Positions 25,817 through 38,988 are shown, numbered from the stretch's first letter. The stretch is 64,000 nucleotides of DNA from Echinococcus granulosus (GCF_000524195.1 NW_020170397.1:460262-524261), one strand, 5' to 3'. The notes: generated from the letters alone by a model not told the origin. A program made the numbers and translations.

Positions 25817-27751
25817 TCAGACCGGATTTGCAGATGCAAAGTTATCTGTCTGATTGGACGGCCTATTGGGCGGATGAGGTAATAGAGGGGGTGGAGGGAT
25901 AATTAGACCGGGAAATGTTGATGAGGAATTGAAGATAGGCGTTGTCGCATTTAACTGCTGAAGGAACGCCCTAAAGGGACAGTCGCTGGGGGCATCCAAA
26001 CATGGGGAATTGGCACCTCCGATAAAGTTCTGCATACTTGGAGTGTTGAATAAAGCCAACTGAGACGGGTTGATAGGGCTCGCAGATGTTTGGGGTAGCA
26101 GAAGTGAGGGGGGTACAGGAAGTTGTGAATGCGACACAGTGGTAGATGGAGAAGGTGGTGGGGGACCAGGAGGCTGCACGGCATAGCTCGTGGTGTCAGG
26201 CATATTTCGATTTGGTGAGATGCGAGGCGAAGGAGCGTCCATTTCGGAAACCACTGCTGACAACGCAGGTAATGCCGGAGGTCTTGGCATTACTGATCCT
26301 GTCAATGCCGCTGTTCTTGCTGCTATTCGATAGGCTTCTACTGTTTCGTGATGTTGCTAGTACGTTAAAAGCATAGTGATTCACTGAAAGCGAAAGGGAA
26401 TAAAAAATCTGTCAAAAGAGCCGAAAATTTCTTACCCCAAGGTGGGTCTTCAAATTCCCCTTGGTTGAAAATCTTTTGGAGCAAATTTTGCACACAAATG
26501 GCCTTTCTTCTGAAAGGAAAAAAAAGAAAAATGATGCGGCTTGTCAAACCGCATCTTAAAGGTGCGATTTTTTCGGTCTCATAATCTAAAGCAAACTAGG
26601 CAATGATGAAACTGGGCATGACATCTGTACTTACCAGTGTGTACACGATAATGCATTGTCAGAGCACTACGACAACTGAGCACCTTATGACAGACGCCAC
26701 ACTGATTTGGCACCATATTTCGTTGATATCGTTCGGCCAATTGTCGCCAAAGGATATTCTGAGTTTCATCAACTCGCATAAATTGTTCCAAGTAGTCTTC
26801 ACTAGGACGACTTCGTAGATGACTTGTTGGTGATGAGGCAGAGGTAAAACTCTCCAAGGGATTTGTGTCTTCACATTCAGGGGGTAGAGGTCTAGGAAAC
26901 AGTCGATTGTTTAATGGACGAATCCACTCCATCATGGGATTTAATGCGGATGAAGATGAGGCCATGCTATTCATTGGGGAAGGTGGTTTCATTGAAAGAT
27001 CTAAAATTTCTCCAGGAGGCGAAGAAGGGGAGAAGTTGGGCTTCACTTGATAGGTTGTGGAGGGTTTAATCTCTGGAGTTGATTGCATTGGAAGTGTGGG
27101 CTTGAGGGGACTGCAACTCGTCTGTCTTGGGACTTCAGGACTGGTGCATTCATAAGATGACCTTCCAAACTTCTCCCTGCAGTCTTTGCGCTCGAAGGCT
27201 AAAAGTGATACAGAATGAGTTGTGAGGAGAGAGAGAGCAAACACTTGTTGTAAAACAGACTTCTTATTAGCATACAGAGTCACCTCTAAACCTGTGGGTT
27301 ACGACTTTTTAACCAGGCAAAATTTATGCATAAACTTTGCATAACACCTCTCCTTGTGTCCGGCTGTGGCTGGCAACACTGCCTCTACTACCTTCGCGGT
27401 TGGGGTGCCACGACTCATGGCGCGGTGCTAACCACCATAGCATTTGAGTGACACGACTGATGTGCGTTGTCAACATCCACAAGTGGTATTCCAATGGTGT
27501 GTAATTATGGTGGTAGTGTGAATTTTGTCGAGTGTATGCAAATGCCACAGAAATCTGATTATTATTCAGAAAAGGACATGATGACAACGGTGGTGAAGTG
27601 TCAGTGTGTGCGTTGGTGAGAGTAAAGATGGCAATCATGACAACTAGACACATAAATTTGACACTGCTCAAATATATAATGATCTAGGTCATTCAAAAAG
27701 AAAACGATTTCAGTTATTTTCCTTTTCTTTTAACCTACCAAAATCTGTCAT
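25817..27751 (-). CDS. spalt/SALL-like C2H2 zinc-finger transcription factor, complete
   Basis: Four exons join in frame: 27751-27739 (ATG plus 10 nt, donor GTAGGT), 27198-26635, 26509-26436 and 26356-25817 (stop TGA), predicting 396 residues. The start gives [16 protein letters not shown]. Around residues 180-240 is one pair of C2H2 fingers: first [20 protein letters not shown], linker HTEERPF, then [20 protein letters not shown] with GQH completing the HX3H. This wording ([18 protein letters not shown]) is the signature of spalt-family finger pairs. Upstream is ILDLSMK, resembling a CtBP-binding PxDLS motif. The tail is Pro/Ser-rich. Spalt proteins are nuclear regulators of development. Most have several finger pairs; this one has a single pair, and the linker has Glu where Gly is usual. 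It could be a divergent paralogue rather than the main spalt gene. Confidence 0.85.
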
Positions 27752-28329
27752 GGCTTTAATTATGCTAAGAAGGCTAATGGCAACTCATTCGTGGTGCTGT
27801 TTCGTGTATTTTATCAGAAATTTTCCACTAAGAAGAAATTTTTTTTCATAACGAAAAACACGAAAGTTGCAGTCTCTGTCTCCAGGTAATGTTTTGTTCC
27901 CGAAAGCAAACAGTCAAACTGGCGCCTTTGTTTTTCCTCACTTTTGCTTCGTTCGCTAAGGTAGGGTGGCAATCAACACTTAGAGAAGCATGATTTAGGG
28001 GATCAGGGAAGGATGAAGATACTTAGCGGTGAGTTTTGAGGTCTTGTGTCATCTAGTAGGAATGAGACGAGGACTACCTTCTGATTATGTCACCAGTTTT
28101 GGCTGTTTCTTAAAAAAAGAAAATTCTTTCATCTGTACTTTTTTATCCTTGAGGTGAGATCTCCGGTAGAGGTGTTGAATGAGTAGTGGATAGTTAGTTT
28201 TCATTAAGGGGAAGTCATTCACGAAACAATCTTGCTACTGCGGATGCGATGAGTAGAAGGAGGGAAAGAACAAATTTGCCAGTCCTCAAACCTGACTGCT
28301 CTCTAACGATTTGTGTGCCCTCCATCGCC

Positions 28330-29624
28330 TTAGCAACTTCTATCAGGACCTTCCTTTCCTAGGTAGCGTAGAATGGGATCAAGTAATTCAATACTTTCTT
28401 CAAACATGGTTGAAAGTAATTCTTGACACAACATTAATGTCTGGTTGTTCTTCAAGATAGTTCTGCATCTTTTGCGACCAGATCCAAGTTGCTCTACGTA
28501 CTTCCGAATGATACACTGTGCTAAGCAAGTTGTATAAGGGGCTTCAGGGCCTTTAGAAGGTCGACTTGTAAAAGCAGATAAAGTGGAATCAAATAAACAT
28601 CGTTCAGCTAATATTTTACGAAGGTTTATATGTAAAGGACGATTTTGCCAAGCATGAAATAGGCCATTGAGAGATTAAGGATTGTAAATAGGAACTGCAG
28701 GAATTTGTTTTCGATAGCATTAAAAGCTTGGAGTAGGCAACAAGTAAGAAAATCCAGAATTTTTTCAGTTAATGCTTGTGAGGCTTTTAAACGACTTTTT
28801 AACCCCTAAATGAATATGGACAGAAGAATGGGTAACTCACCTTTGCGCCTTATCAATGAACTCAGCTGATAGGGGACCTGTTTAAGCACCTTTTGAAGAG
28901 CCGTTCGATTAACTCGATCATGTTGCATTGCATACTCCAGTATGGGATAGGTGAGTTGAAACTTTTCACACTCTCTCTTGAACAATCCATGCTTGTGTAT
29001 ATTGTCCACACTCCGCCTTGCTTTAATTCGATAGTACCGGGTCAGTGTTGCATACTTCTCCAGCAATTTTAATTGACGCGAAAGTCGTTTTAATCGTCTG
29101 CGAATGCTCATCGGGAGGGCTGTAATAACAAAAAAAGTGGTGCTCATAAAATTGAGCTTATATTTTGATGCTCGCAAGCTAATTGGTTAATTGTCTAGGA
29201 TTGTTCAATTGGTTGGACGATGCATTGGCCAATAAGAAAACACCTCAGGACTTAAATTGACCAATCAAATGATCGGGTGGGGGTCCGAGTCCCCCTAATT
29301 GAATAATGATGGCTGAATAAATAGACGAGTAAGGTATAAAGCATATTTTTCTGACAAGTTAGTCAGTGGTCACCCCTAAAGGCGAGTTTTTAATTTCTGA
29401 AAAACAGCACATTTGCCTAAACCAGTGTTTATATCAGAAAGGGGGAAGTAGGCATAACCCCTTAAGGGTTTAAAGAACTCCTCTTTCCCACCTGCTGCGT
29501 CCAGTATATAAGGGCTTGAAATTAATTTCTCCTCCCTTTCTCCTACTCTTAAAAATTCCGTTGGAAATCTGCATGATAATATGCCGTAAATAAATAATTT
29601 ACCATGGGAGAAAGAAAAGTCCAT
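28330..29624 (-). CDS. uncharacterised helical protein gene with two frame discontinuities
   Basis: Exon 1 is 29624-29603 (ATG, donor CATG|GTAAAT, phase 1). Exon 2 is 29119-28841 (acceptor TGTTATTACAG, donor AAAG|GTGAGT) and contains LLEKYATLTRYYRIKARRSV and HKHGLFKRECEKFQLTYPIL. After that the frame is irregular. About 45 codons from roughly 28800 to 28670 are coding-like in one frame (ALTEKILDFLTCCLLQAFNA). From about 28668 to the TAA at 28330 another frame is open, with APYTTCLAQCIIRKYVEQLG and MLCQELLSTMFEESIELLD. A 57-nt intron (28840-28784) with a weak AAAAG acceptor can enter the middle frame, but no intron explains the return. It is either a pseudogene, an indel error, or a missed splice. 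The protein looks long-helical and basic at the start; family not recognised. Confidence 0.6.
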
Positions 29625-32600
29625 TCTTTTAACCTACAGTGGGCGGTGTGAGGAGTTAATAAATGCCACACGGACAAAGTCGCTTGGCATTTTTCAAAAT
29701 TTTAAACCGTGTGTAGAATGCGATTAATCTGTGGGGAGTTTTTTAAAATAACTTTACGATGTCTACAAGGGAATTAGTAATGCTAACATTCAACCTCTGA
29801 GGAAATCTTTTGTTTTCATGGCTGGGGTCATCGCATTCATGTCATACCGATTTATTCATGTCACTGCGACGTTATGGTCGGACCTATTTGTATAATAACA
29901 TTGTCAGAGAGGGGTCGGACGCTGCAGTGGTGCTATTTGTTGGCACCTCACTCCGGTGAGTCTCGAAAAGAATTTTGCAGCAGAGGCACAATCGAGTGTA
30001 ATCACCATTTCCAGGTCTCAAAGTGCTGCATTCTGTTCAACGGCGAAGTGCAGCTGAAATCGCCTGGCAAATAATAAAAATAACTTTTAAGGTAAATGCC
30101 AGTCATCAGTCCGTGAAACTGCCTGCTTTGGAGGCAAATTCTTCAACTGCAAAACAAGGCTCAAATGTAAGTTATCAAAAGTACGGAATAAGCGATGGAC
30201 ACCGTCAATTGGAACAATGACGTAGTAGTCGAGGCTCAAGAATAATACTGTGGATGGCTGAGAGCGGAGCGGTAGCATCGTATATCGACACCACCACTAC
30301 TGATGATGAGGTAGGTCGCACTCCTCCTCTTCCTCCTCCTCCACAATTCTGACACTCATCTGTAATTTAGACGCAGTTTTCCATTTTTTCTTAAAAAAAG
30401 GTACCACAAAAGAAAATCTATAAATAATAGGAGTCTTCCTCCTTGGCCGACTTGCCTTACCTCTAACGTCCCCCACTCCATGGTCTCCTCCTCCCTTCCC
30501 AAAATGAATTTGCATTTTAGAATGAATAAACTTTGTGTATGTAAATTATTGTAAGTCAAAGGGTAGGGGGCACTCACTCACATCGCCATTTACATAAGGC
30601 GGCAACCATAAATGATTTTAGTGGAATCGGAAAATCTTGTTGAATGAAATTATACTCGCGCATTCATTTTAACGCGCATTCGCACACACATTTGAATTTT
30701 AATCACTCACTTGCTTAATCCACCAAGACAGACGAGGTGGCGGTGGCGGTGGTGGTGATGGGGTGGCTGGCGAAGCGCGGATACAACCAGGGCTTGAGAT
30801 CAAGGCAGTGGTTGGTGGGTGGGGACGATAGACACCTTTTTGGCATTACATTTCTTCCCTCCCCTTCATCAGATAAAAAGGAATGACACCTCAAACAAAG
30901 GAAACCTAAACCCCTTTTACTCCGTTTTTTCATAAAATTTTAAAAGTTAAAATAGCAATTTTTTTTCTTCTTCTGCCTTAATCTCTTGAAATTGTAGGAG
31001 TTAAGATGATGAAGAAATGGAGAGGTGTGTCAAAAGTACTGGACAGGGTAGTAATCATTGTTGACAGATTAAATGGATTGGATTCTATTGTCTTCATATC
31101 TAAAAACTGCTTAATTTATCATTAGAACACTTTTACTGCTTTTTATTTTCCTCCTTTTTTTGGTCCACTTCCTTGGATAACTGCAATCCATCATTTAGCA
31201 CGTCTGAAGAGTGTCACCTTATGAGTTGTTCTTTGATAAATGATCCTGCTTTTGAATTATAAATTGGGGGAGTTCGTAAAGCGTAATTTAAGGCCAAAAA
31301 ATGACTTTCTGTACTTTAATGGGTAGGTGAGACGGTTATTAACTGGTTGTGACTGCACGTATATCACGTGACTCCCCCTGACTGGCAGGTTGAGTGACCT
31401 TGTCAAGTGGGTGCCAAGGCGTCTGTATGCAAATTGACTCGACGAAGGAGAGAAAAGTCCTCCTGTAATCAGCTGAAAATTGAAGGCAGAGGTGTGTCGA
31501 ATTTGCACTTTGGTTGGGATGGCGGCAGGAAGAGAGGAAAGTGGAGCGGAAGGGTAGGCGATACCGCCTCATCTTTGCTCTCGTCCACCGTAATCACCCG
31601 CCATTGACACTTGATACCTACATAATCGCAAGTGAGATTAAATAGACAGGTGGAAAGTACAAGCAAGACAGAAACACAAATGCCTAAAGTCGTATCACTT
31701 ACATCTGGAAACAAAACGTTCGACTGGTCAATGTTTCTTTGCTGGAAAAGGAACTCTTCACCCTCACGACATTAATTGATTCACTGTATTCTCGAGTACA
31801 TAATTGGAATTTACGAATGCGGCACTGACATGCTGACAGGTGTTTCGGGTCAGTAGTGAGTTTTAATACATTTACTATCTGCGTCACATATATGTGACAG
31901 TGTAGTTCTTTACTCATTATTGAATAATTACAGAGGCGTGGATGACGAACAGTATCTAAACAGTCCCTTTCGGTGGCGCAAATGCTGTTGCCATTGTTTA
32001 AGTGATCAACTATGACGTATGGCTACAATGACCTACTTTCCTTTGTGACAGGTGTCAAACTCTCTCACAAAGAAGTCGCTGAAAAAAGGCAGAAAGTTCA
32101 TCCCATAACATTTTTTAAAAATTTATTTATCTTCCTTGCTTTATTCAGAAAATTATGATAATTTACAAGAAAGAGTTTATTTATCTTGGCCTACTTGAAA
32201 TATTTTCAAACATTGTCAAGTGCTCTTGGCCTTCAGAGATGTGGCTTGATCGCTGAAGCAGAACTCACTCCAGCCTCATCTGAGCAGGATAAACCTATAG
32301 AGGGATAAACACACTTATGTGGGAGATTTTTATCACTGGGACTAATTTAGACTGCTTAATAGGACAAACAAATGGTGGTCTGACATTCACCTAACGCGCT
32401 CTTGTTGTCTAAGTCTGCAACTTTCCCTTCTCAGGCTTTTTCCTCTTCACTCCTTTGTGGTCCGAAAAGAGGAAAACTTTTTTGTGATATTTGACCTCTG
32501 AAGGCAAATAATTAGCTTTTCTGGCTATTCCTAGTGCCCACCTGTCTGCTCTATCCCGCTTTGGATTATGTGAATGTAAAGTGGCAGTGATAGGTGATAA

Positions 32601-32696
32601 TCAGTATTTACAGGAGTATGAAAAAGGAAAGTGGGGAGGATGGAAATGAAGATGAGGCATCATTTCCTTCCCCTCTTCTTTCATTCTCTCTCTTAC
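29625..32696. other. no gene firmly supported
   Basis: Minus-strand open frames at 31257-31572 and a short protein-like block at about 31562-31614 (GIKCQWRVITVDESKDEA) may be downstream exons of the 32.7-33.1 kb gene, but phases could not be joined. Palindrome site 9 lies at 31881. Confidence 0.35.
31881..31900. repeat. 20-bp palindrome site 9
   Basis: GCGTCACATATATGTGACAG; one mismatch from the perfect palindrome at site 4. Confidence 0.75.
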
Positions 32697-33069
32697 CCTA
32701 ATCAAAGGGTAAATCTGACCCCTGGTTAGTTTTGAGGAGGTATAAATCTGAGTAGGGATTGGCTGACCAGTGGTGACTACCTCCACGCATACTGCAGTGG
32801 GACGGAGTTTTGTCGAACGGATGGATTTCAGTGGAACTTGTCTGGCCTTCAACAAGTGAGCAACTACTAATGACCAATCGCACCTGCGGTCTACCTCACG
32901 CAAAGCCACACGCAATACCTTATTGTGGAGAGCAGAAGGTCTCCCTCAGGATGTCTCGTTCTTGTTTGGACGCGTTTCTGGATGGCGCGTTCCGCCACTA
33001 CACCTTCTCGAAATGCTCTAAGAAAAATTTGGTGGACAATGTCGGCGGATTTGGAGCTGCTCTCGTTCC
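32697..33069 (-). CDS. two exons of an unidentified gene, joined by a 35-nt intron
   Basis: Exon A is 33069-32919 (acceptor CTACCTGTAG, donor AATAAG|GTATTG) and exon B is 32883-32697 (acceptor GTAGACCGCAG, donor AGG|GTAAGA). The intron 32918-32884 is exactly 35 nt, and the phases agree (phase 2), giving one continuous frame of about 112 codons. Exon A includes IFLRAFREGVVAERAIQKRV; exon B includes SLVVAHLLKARQVPLKSIRS and ends near RGQIYPLIR. Both ends need further exons. I do not recognise the family. The exact fit of the intron makes chance unlikely, though the open frame of exon A also reads through upstream. Confidence 0.5.
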
Positions 33070-33865
33070 CTACAGGTAGCAACAAGTAATCAATGGAAAT
33101 TTTCGGGTCATTGAATATATGCTTCAATAAACAAAAAAACTGTTTTTTAAAATTCCCTGCCACTATTTCCTAGCTTGGGAACTTAAATTTATGTAATTTT
33201 CAGTTGCTCCCCTTCTCCAATCAGGGGAACTTGAGGGTTGTCATAAAACCTCTTTAATGCGTTTTTGGAAGCACGCGCAGGTGGAGAACAGTCGCCTAAT
33301 ATTCACGCGTCGTAGCCTCTTCACCAATCATAACTTCACATGTACGCGCACGGCATGACCATTGGGGGAGGCATCATATTCACCGCCCGCGTATCATAAC
33401 CCACAATCAACCAATCACTTCGCAGGTTAACAAAAAGTCTTAAGATAATTGGCTAACGATCTGTTAATCACCCATCTCCACTCATAATAGACCCCACTTG
33501 TCTGCTTAGCTATTTATTTGCTTATTTCCCACTCCAACTCGTTTCCCACAGTTGCACTTGCAGTAGCAGCAGAGGTGAATTCATTAATTTGCAGCGAATA
33601 ATCCGCGGTAGAAGGGAGAAGCGGATTATGCGTTCCCAGGTAAACGCAAAGTGGATACGATTTACTCTACTAACAACCTCCACGCCCTTCATCATTATCA
33701 ACAATAGCAAATTTTTTTAAAGGGTTCCCACAGGCTGCGAGGCAAGCGCGAATGTGATTGGGTGAGCGGAAAGGCCACATCCCGCCTCACCCCATCTCCC
33801 CTCTGTTGCTTGTGTGAGAGGTGGTCATTAAGTTAGCAGGCTAGCTACCACCACCACTACCTTAC

Positions 33866-33965
33866 NNNNNNNNNNNNNNNNNNNNNNNNNNNNNNNNNNN
33901 NNNNNNNNNNNNNNNNNNNNNNNNNNNNNNNNNNNNNNNNNNNNNNNNNNNNNNNNNNNNNNNNN
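33866..33965. other. assembly gap, 100 N
   Basis: 100 N preceded by a short CCA/CTA-rich tract. Confidence 0.99.
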
Positions 33966-36900
33966 ACCCTACATCCCAACATGGTATGCATATGAGAAGT
34001 CTCTGCTTGTGCCTATTGGTCACTGGGTGGGATGCTCACACCTGATTGGCTGAGAAGGCTGGGAATTTGATTTTCAAATGAAGGGCTTGGGGGTAATTGG
34101 ATTCACTTTTTAGCAGATCCCTGTGGGATAGAGGGGAGAATTGAATTGAGCGTCGTTATCACAGTAAAATGAGGGGTGGGGTTAGGTGGCCAAATTGAGG
34201 AATGCAAAACCCTTTTTCTTAACTAAAATTTGAGCATGAATAAGATTTGATCAAAAGTAAGGATAAAGATTAGTAAGGCTATTAAAAACTTTTAGAATAA
34301 ATGGTAAAATTGCCTTTCATGAAGGAACTGGAATTTAATAAAAGAGCAGTTGGAAATATGATGGAAGATTAAAATGTCAAGTGACATTGACATTTGTCAT
34401 CCATTTAGAGCAATTAAATGGGATGAATTCCTGTAAAATTAGATGTGTGGAATGCCTTTATTGTAAACAAAGCGAAAATGGCTTGAATGAAGTAGTTTAT
34501 GCGGTTTACAGTTTGGTTTGCGGTAACGATTCATCTCAATACCTCTATCAAGTGTGTGAGAAGGGTCTGTTCTTCAAAAACGTTTAAGACGATTACCTTC
34601 TTATTCATTCCGAATACAGCAAAACCGTGTGCACTTATAGAAGGGTTGAGGGAGAGATGGAAAAAGGGAGAGAGGGATAGACCTGTTGTCTCATCCACGT
34701 TCTCCGCCTTTTCCTGATCTATTATTCTTCAAGAGCTTATCATTACTTTTCTTGGAATTAGGCAATCAAAAGGACAGTTATAAACCGCGGTGTCTAAGTT
34801 TGGGTTTCAGTCGGGTGCTATCAAAATCTGAGCTCTTCATAAACAGGGGCTTAAGGAGTTTAGTGTGCATATCTACTTATATCCCAAAAATAAGTAGTTC
34901 GTGCCACCAAAAAATAAGAAAATTCCAATAAACCTATTTATAAAAAAATTCCTTTTTTTAAATTTTCGAAAAAAACATATTGACTTGCACAAATGTCAGT
35001 ACTTTATTCAAATTGTTGGGAGGAGAGAGGAGGAAGCGAAAGAGGGGGGACTGCTAACTGGACGTCAGTCAAAACGCCATCTCAGTGATGAATTATCGCC
35101 CCATTTGTAACATTAATCAGTGTCACCTATGCATTGTGCTTATTTAGACAATTATAGATGAATCTGTCTTGTGTCTATACCCACTGCAAATCATCACTGC
35201 CTATATGGCGATTAAGAGAGAGAAAATTGAGCCCAAAACAGTGCCTCAATTAACCTGACCAAATAGTGAGTGGAGCAGAATTTCCCACTTTGGTATAAGG
35301 AGTGCAACCACGTAAATCAAAAATTATGGTTTTGGTTAGTGTCTTGGTATCCTGGAGTTCCAGGCGCCTGCGTTTTAGAACGTCGATGAGAAAGGCGCGT
35401 TGAGTAACGATGAGGTCTACTCGGTTCCCAAAGAGGGCATAAAAGTAGATGCATCGAAATCTGGAGTGTACATCACTAACGCTTTGAGTGGATATGGTTT
35501 TGATTCTTTTCTTACCTCTAGAGTACGGTTAGGACTATTCAAGTACCTTGTGCTGTCTGATTTAGAACAACATCAACGGGGATCGTCGTAGGACGGAGTC
35601 TTTGGCATGCGGTGATATGATATTCCAGACGAGAATCGCATTCCTTTCCTACTCTTCCAAAGTTAACAATTTTTTTCTTTTCCAGAAGCTATCGAAGTCC
35701 GTAGGCAATTGTCTGTGCTCCAGGCCTGACGATGCTTTCCATTCTTGGGGGCTGTAAAACTGAATTTACCTCGGGTCATGAAGTAGACAAGTGCAAATTA
35801 CCTCCGTCAGATTCTGCCAACATTGGACAAGTAGAAAGTCGAAGATGAAAGAAAAATAGAGAATGGTGTCGTACCGATAGAATCGGACATGTCTGGGCCT
35901 TCGGAACAACTGCAGGTCATTTCTAGCCTCCAACCAAGTCAACAGAAGTCATTGAAGGCGGATAAAAATGAAAATTTTTATTTATCAGATTGACTTATGG
36001 TAGGCCTTAGGGGCTTTGGTACCACATCGTTTTATTGTGATAAACTCATGACAAAATAACTACAGATGTCATTTTATCAAAGCATGTCATGCATGGTCTG
36101 GTGTGGGCTTCTATTCAACTCGTAGTTTTGGGCTGACTATATCGCCATGGGCTCAACACGGAGAGTAGGTTATGACCGATTCCCACTTGGAAGAAGAATG
36201 GGTTTTGTTCGCTTCCTTCAGCCCTCCTCTCTCTCCCCCTCTCTACTTCCCTCCTTTCCTCCCCTACCGCCGTTTATTTGCTTTCGTTAGTTAAACCGTT
36301 TCCAATAATATCGGTGACTTAATGTTAAGGCCGATGGAGAGTAAAATACCGAATAGTGTACAGAATAAAATCAGTATTCCATTGGCAAAAGATATGAAAA
36401 ATGACAGTCTGTCACCATCAAATAAATCGCAAGTCGGATCGGTACTTCACTCGGTAGTAATTGTCGCTGGTCATTAAAAGCTTGTGGAAAGGTCATGGAC
36501 TGGTCCAGATCACACAATGGGGTTATGAAAATGACTAACCACAGGGTGTCAGTAGCGTGTGGCGATGAACCAGGAGTTATGCCAAAGAAGGGGGGGGGGG
36601 AGGCAAAATCAAGCTCACAAATATCCACTGGTACTGGTAGGAGGTCTCAAGAACCCATTTTACGTAGAGCACTGGACGTCTGTCGCTGAAGTCCCTTACT
36701 ATGACTGTTCTTTCCCTACACCGCACCAATAATTTTCACCCAAACTCTCCGGGACATGTCACTCACAACCAATCAGCGCCCACCTTTACCTAAAAATCCT
36801 ACAAGTCCCACATTGACTTGAACGCGTTTCTTATTCCACAAACTTTTTGCCATCCTTAAAGTTCAAACCAGTAAAACTTTAGCCTTTACCCAGATTTTGC

Positions 36901-37501
36901 CTTGAGCAACATTAACAAAGATGCTGCCTATTTTTTATTAGCTGCAAGAGAAGGACATGAAGTACAGAAAGAAAAATCTTGGATAAAAAGCTTAAACATG
37001 CCTCCCAACTAGTCATGGAAAAAGCACAATCACTAACACCTTAATTAACCAACAAAAAAGGTGAAAATACGGTTTATCACCTTCTTTATTTCCTATATAG
37101 AAAGGAGGAGTGGAGGTGAGACAACCTATTATTCCTTTGATCATTGATAGGGTTGGCGAGAGAGAGAGGGGGAGAAGTTGCTTACTTTCATCTGGTTGTT
37201 ATGGAGAAGTTAAACAACACTTTCCAATGTTTATTCTCTTATTTTGATTATCAGACAAAAAATATATCCACGATTTGGACAGAAAAAAAGCTTCATTCGG
37301 CCTCGTAATTAGAAGCGACAATATTAAGCGCGCCTTATGTCGGGTGGGTTTTGGGTGATCCACCCCAGGATCTGTCGCATGGAAAAAAAGTCCTATTACT
37401 ACAACCATCCAAACTAAATTGCTTTTTTAGTGTAAGGTGGGCTAAGGCCTTCCTGCCTTTATTTTACTGTTTATCTGCCTAATCATAGCCATTATGATCT
37501 G

Positions 37502-37521
37502 ATGTCACGTATATGTGACAC
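37502..37521. repeat. 20-bp palindrome site 10
   Basis: ATGTCACGTATATGTGACAC; arms conserved, 43 bp left of site 11. Confidence 0.7.
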
Positions 37522-37544
37522 AAATAATAGGGAAGGAATCAAGG

Positions 37545-37564
37545 GGGTCACACACTTGTGACAC
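37545..37564. repeat. 20-bp palindrome site 11
   Basis: GGGTCACACACTTGTGACAC. Spacing to site 10 (43 bp between centres) is close to the 41 bp between sites 2 and 3. Confidence 0.65.
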
Positions 37565-37816
37565 TTGTGGTTAACATGTAAAAGAGTGTCAGTTTAGTAA
37601 CTCCAAGAGTTTAACTGTTATAATAAGTAGATGTAGTTTTCTCGTCCCCTCAGCTCTAGCGCCTCCACTGATTCCACTCTGCAAGAAGGTTTTTGAGTGG
37701 TTAAAACCTAAGCAAATTTTTACTGTTTGGATTTACAAGTCTCAAAATTATTTGTCAATAACCTTTATGCATATTTAATCCAACATGTATAAGGAAAATT
37801 AATGTATCCTCGATGA

Positions 37817-37836
37817 GCGTCACACATATGTGACGC
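37817..37836. repeat. 20-bp palindrome site 12
   Basis: GCGTCACACATATGTGACGC; near-perfect. Confidence 0.75.
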
Positions 37837-38832
37837 TTGGGTTTCCTTATCCCAAACTCATATAAAGCACGAATGACAGGTAATTTAAGGAACAAAGGGC
37901 AAGGAGATTGGAAAGAGATCAACATTAAAAAAATGGCCGATTGTCCTCTGTGACAAGTCCTGATAGCAGACTTACCAGCTCATCATTTATCTCCGCACAC
38001 CGTAGTGTATTTTATACCCATGGCGAATCACGAGTACTCAACACCAAAACGAAAACCAAAATCTAATTTCATTTTCCTTCTAAGAAAGTGAAACGGGAAA
38101 AAAGGTTAACAAAGTCGGTGGAATCCGTGGTCGAAAGTTATTTGGTTAATTGCAATTCACATGCCCAAGGGTGCCATCACCGTGGGGCACAGCCGCAGCC
38201 ACTGTACCAGTGCCACCAGAAGCAGCAGCAGTATCTTTAATCTTTTTCTTAGCACTGATAGGAGCAATTTTTGAAATGCATATCTGTATCTGTCCCCACG
38301 GTCTAATCTGCCTAAGTGCAGGTTGTGGAAAACTTCAATGCAAATTAACTAATTAAATAACCCCCTGGGAAGTGTATCCAGAGGTTATTCACATCCCCTC
38401 CCTTCCTCCCCACGCACTCACATACACACACTTCGAATTTGGACAGATTATGTGTCCATACATCCTCTAATGCAGGTGTAATTATGTTAAACTACTTAAT
38501 GTGGTTTAGAGAGGTGGAGGGGAGAGGGGATGGGGGGTGGGAAGCGGAGGAGGGAGGGTAGGAGGCGAATGATTGATGATTTTTGAGAGTGAGAGCGAGA
38601 GAGAGGAGGAGAGAGGGTGAAGGTGAACAAAGACATTAAAACTATATGAATCATTGTTTTGCCTTTCCAATGAGGCAACAAGTTGGCCTACTTTACTCGC
38701 TACGTCTCCTAGCGATTTAAAAGTTATCCAAATGCCTCCTTGTCCGCCGGAATGAATTATTCGGCTTGTCATTCAAATCAAAATAGGTGTTTATTTCTAC
38801 AGCTATGATATTAACCACCCTAATGACAAAGA

Positions 38833-38988
38833 AAGCACAATACTGGGACGGAATGTGTATTGTCACGTGCAGTGGGGAGTGGGGCTACTGCCATGGCTCC
38901 GCCCTGCGGAGGAGCAATGGCAGTGCCCCTGATTGAACAGTTGCCAAAACAGGGAGTTAAATAGGCAACCAACCTATTGCATAGCCTC
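38833..38988 (+). repeat. copy of dispersed repeat family A
   Basis: It starts with ACAATACTGGGACGGAATGT and ends with CCAAAACAGGGAGTTAAATA and GGCAACCAACCTATTGCAT, in the same order as the copy at 1325-1505. Confidence 0.55.

Noticed and set aside
27324..27671. 115-codon minus frame with a signal-peptide-like start
   Set aside because: It lies wholly inside intron 1 of the SALL-like gene and reads like non-coding DNA after the first 25 residues.
32891..33163. FREG...AERA in the exon at 33 kb as a mariner transposase N-terminus
   Set aside because: Only a few residues match and the following sequence does not fit; the two-exon structure also argues against it.
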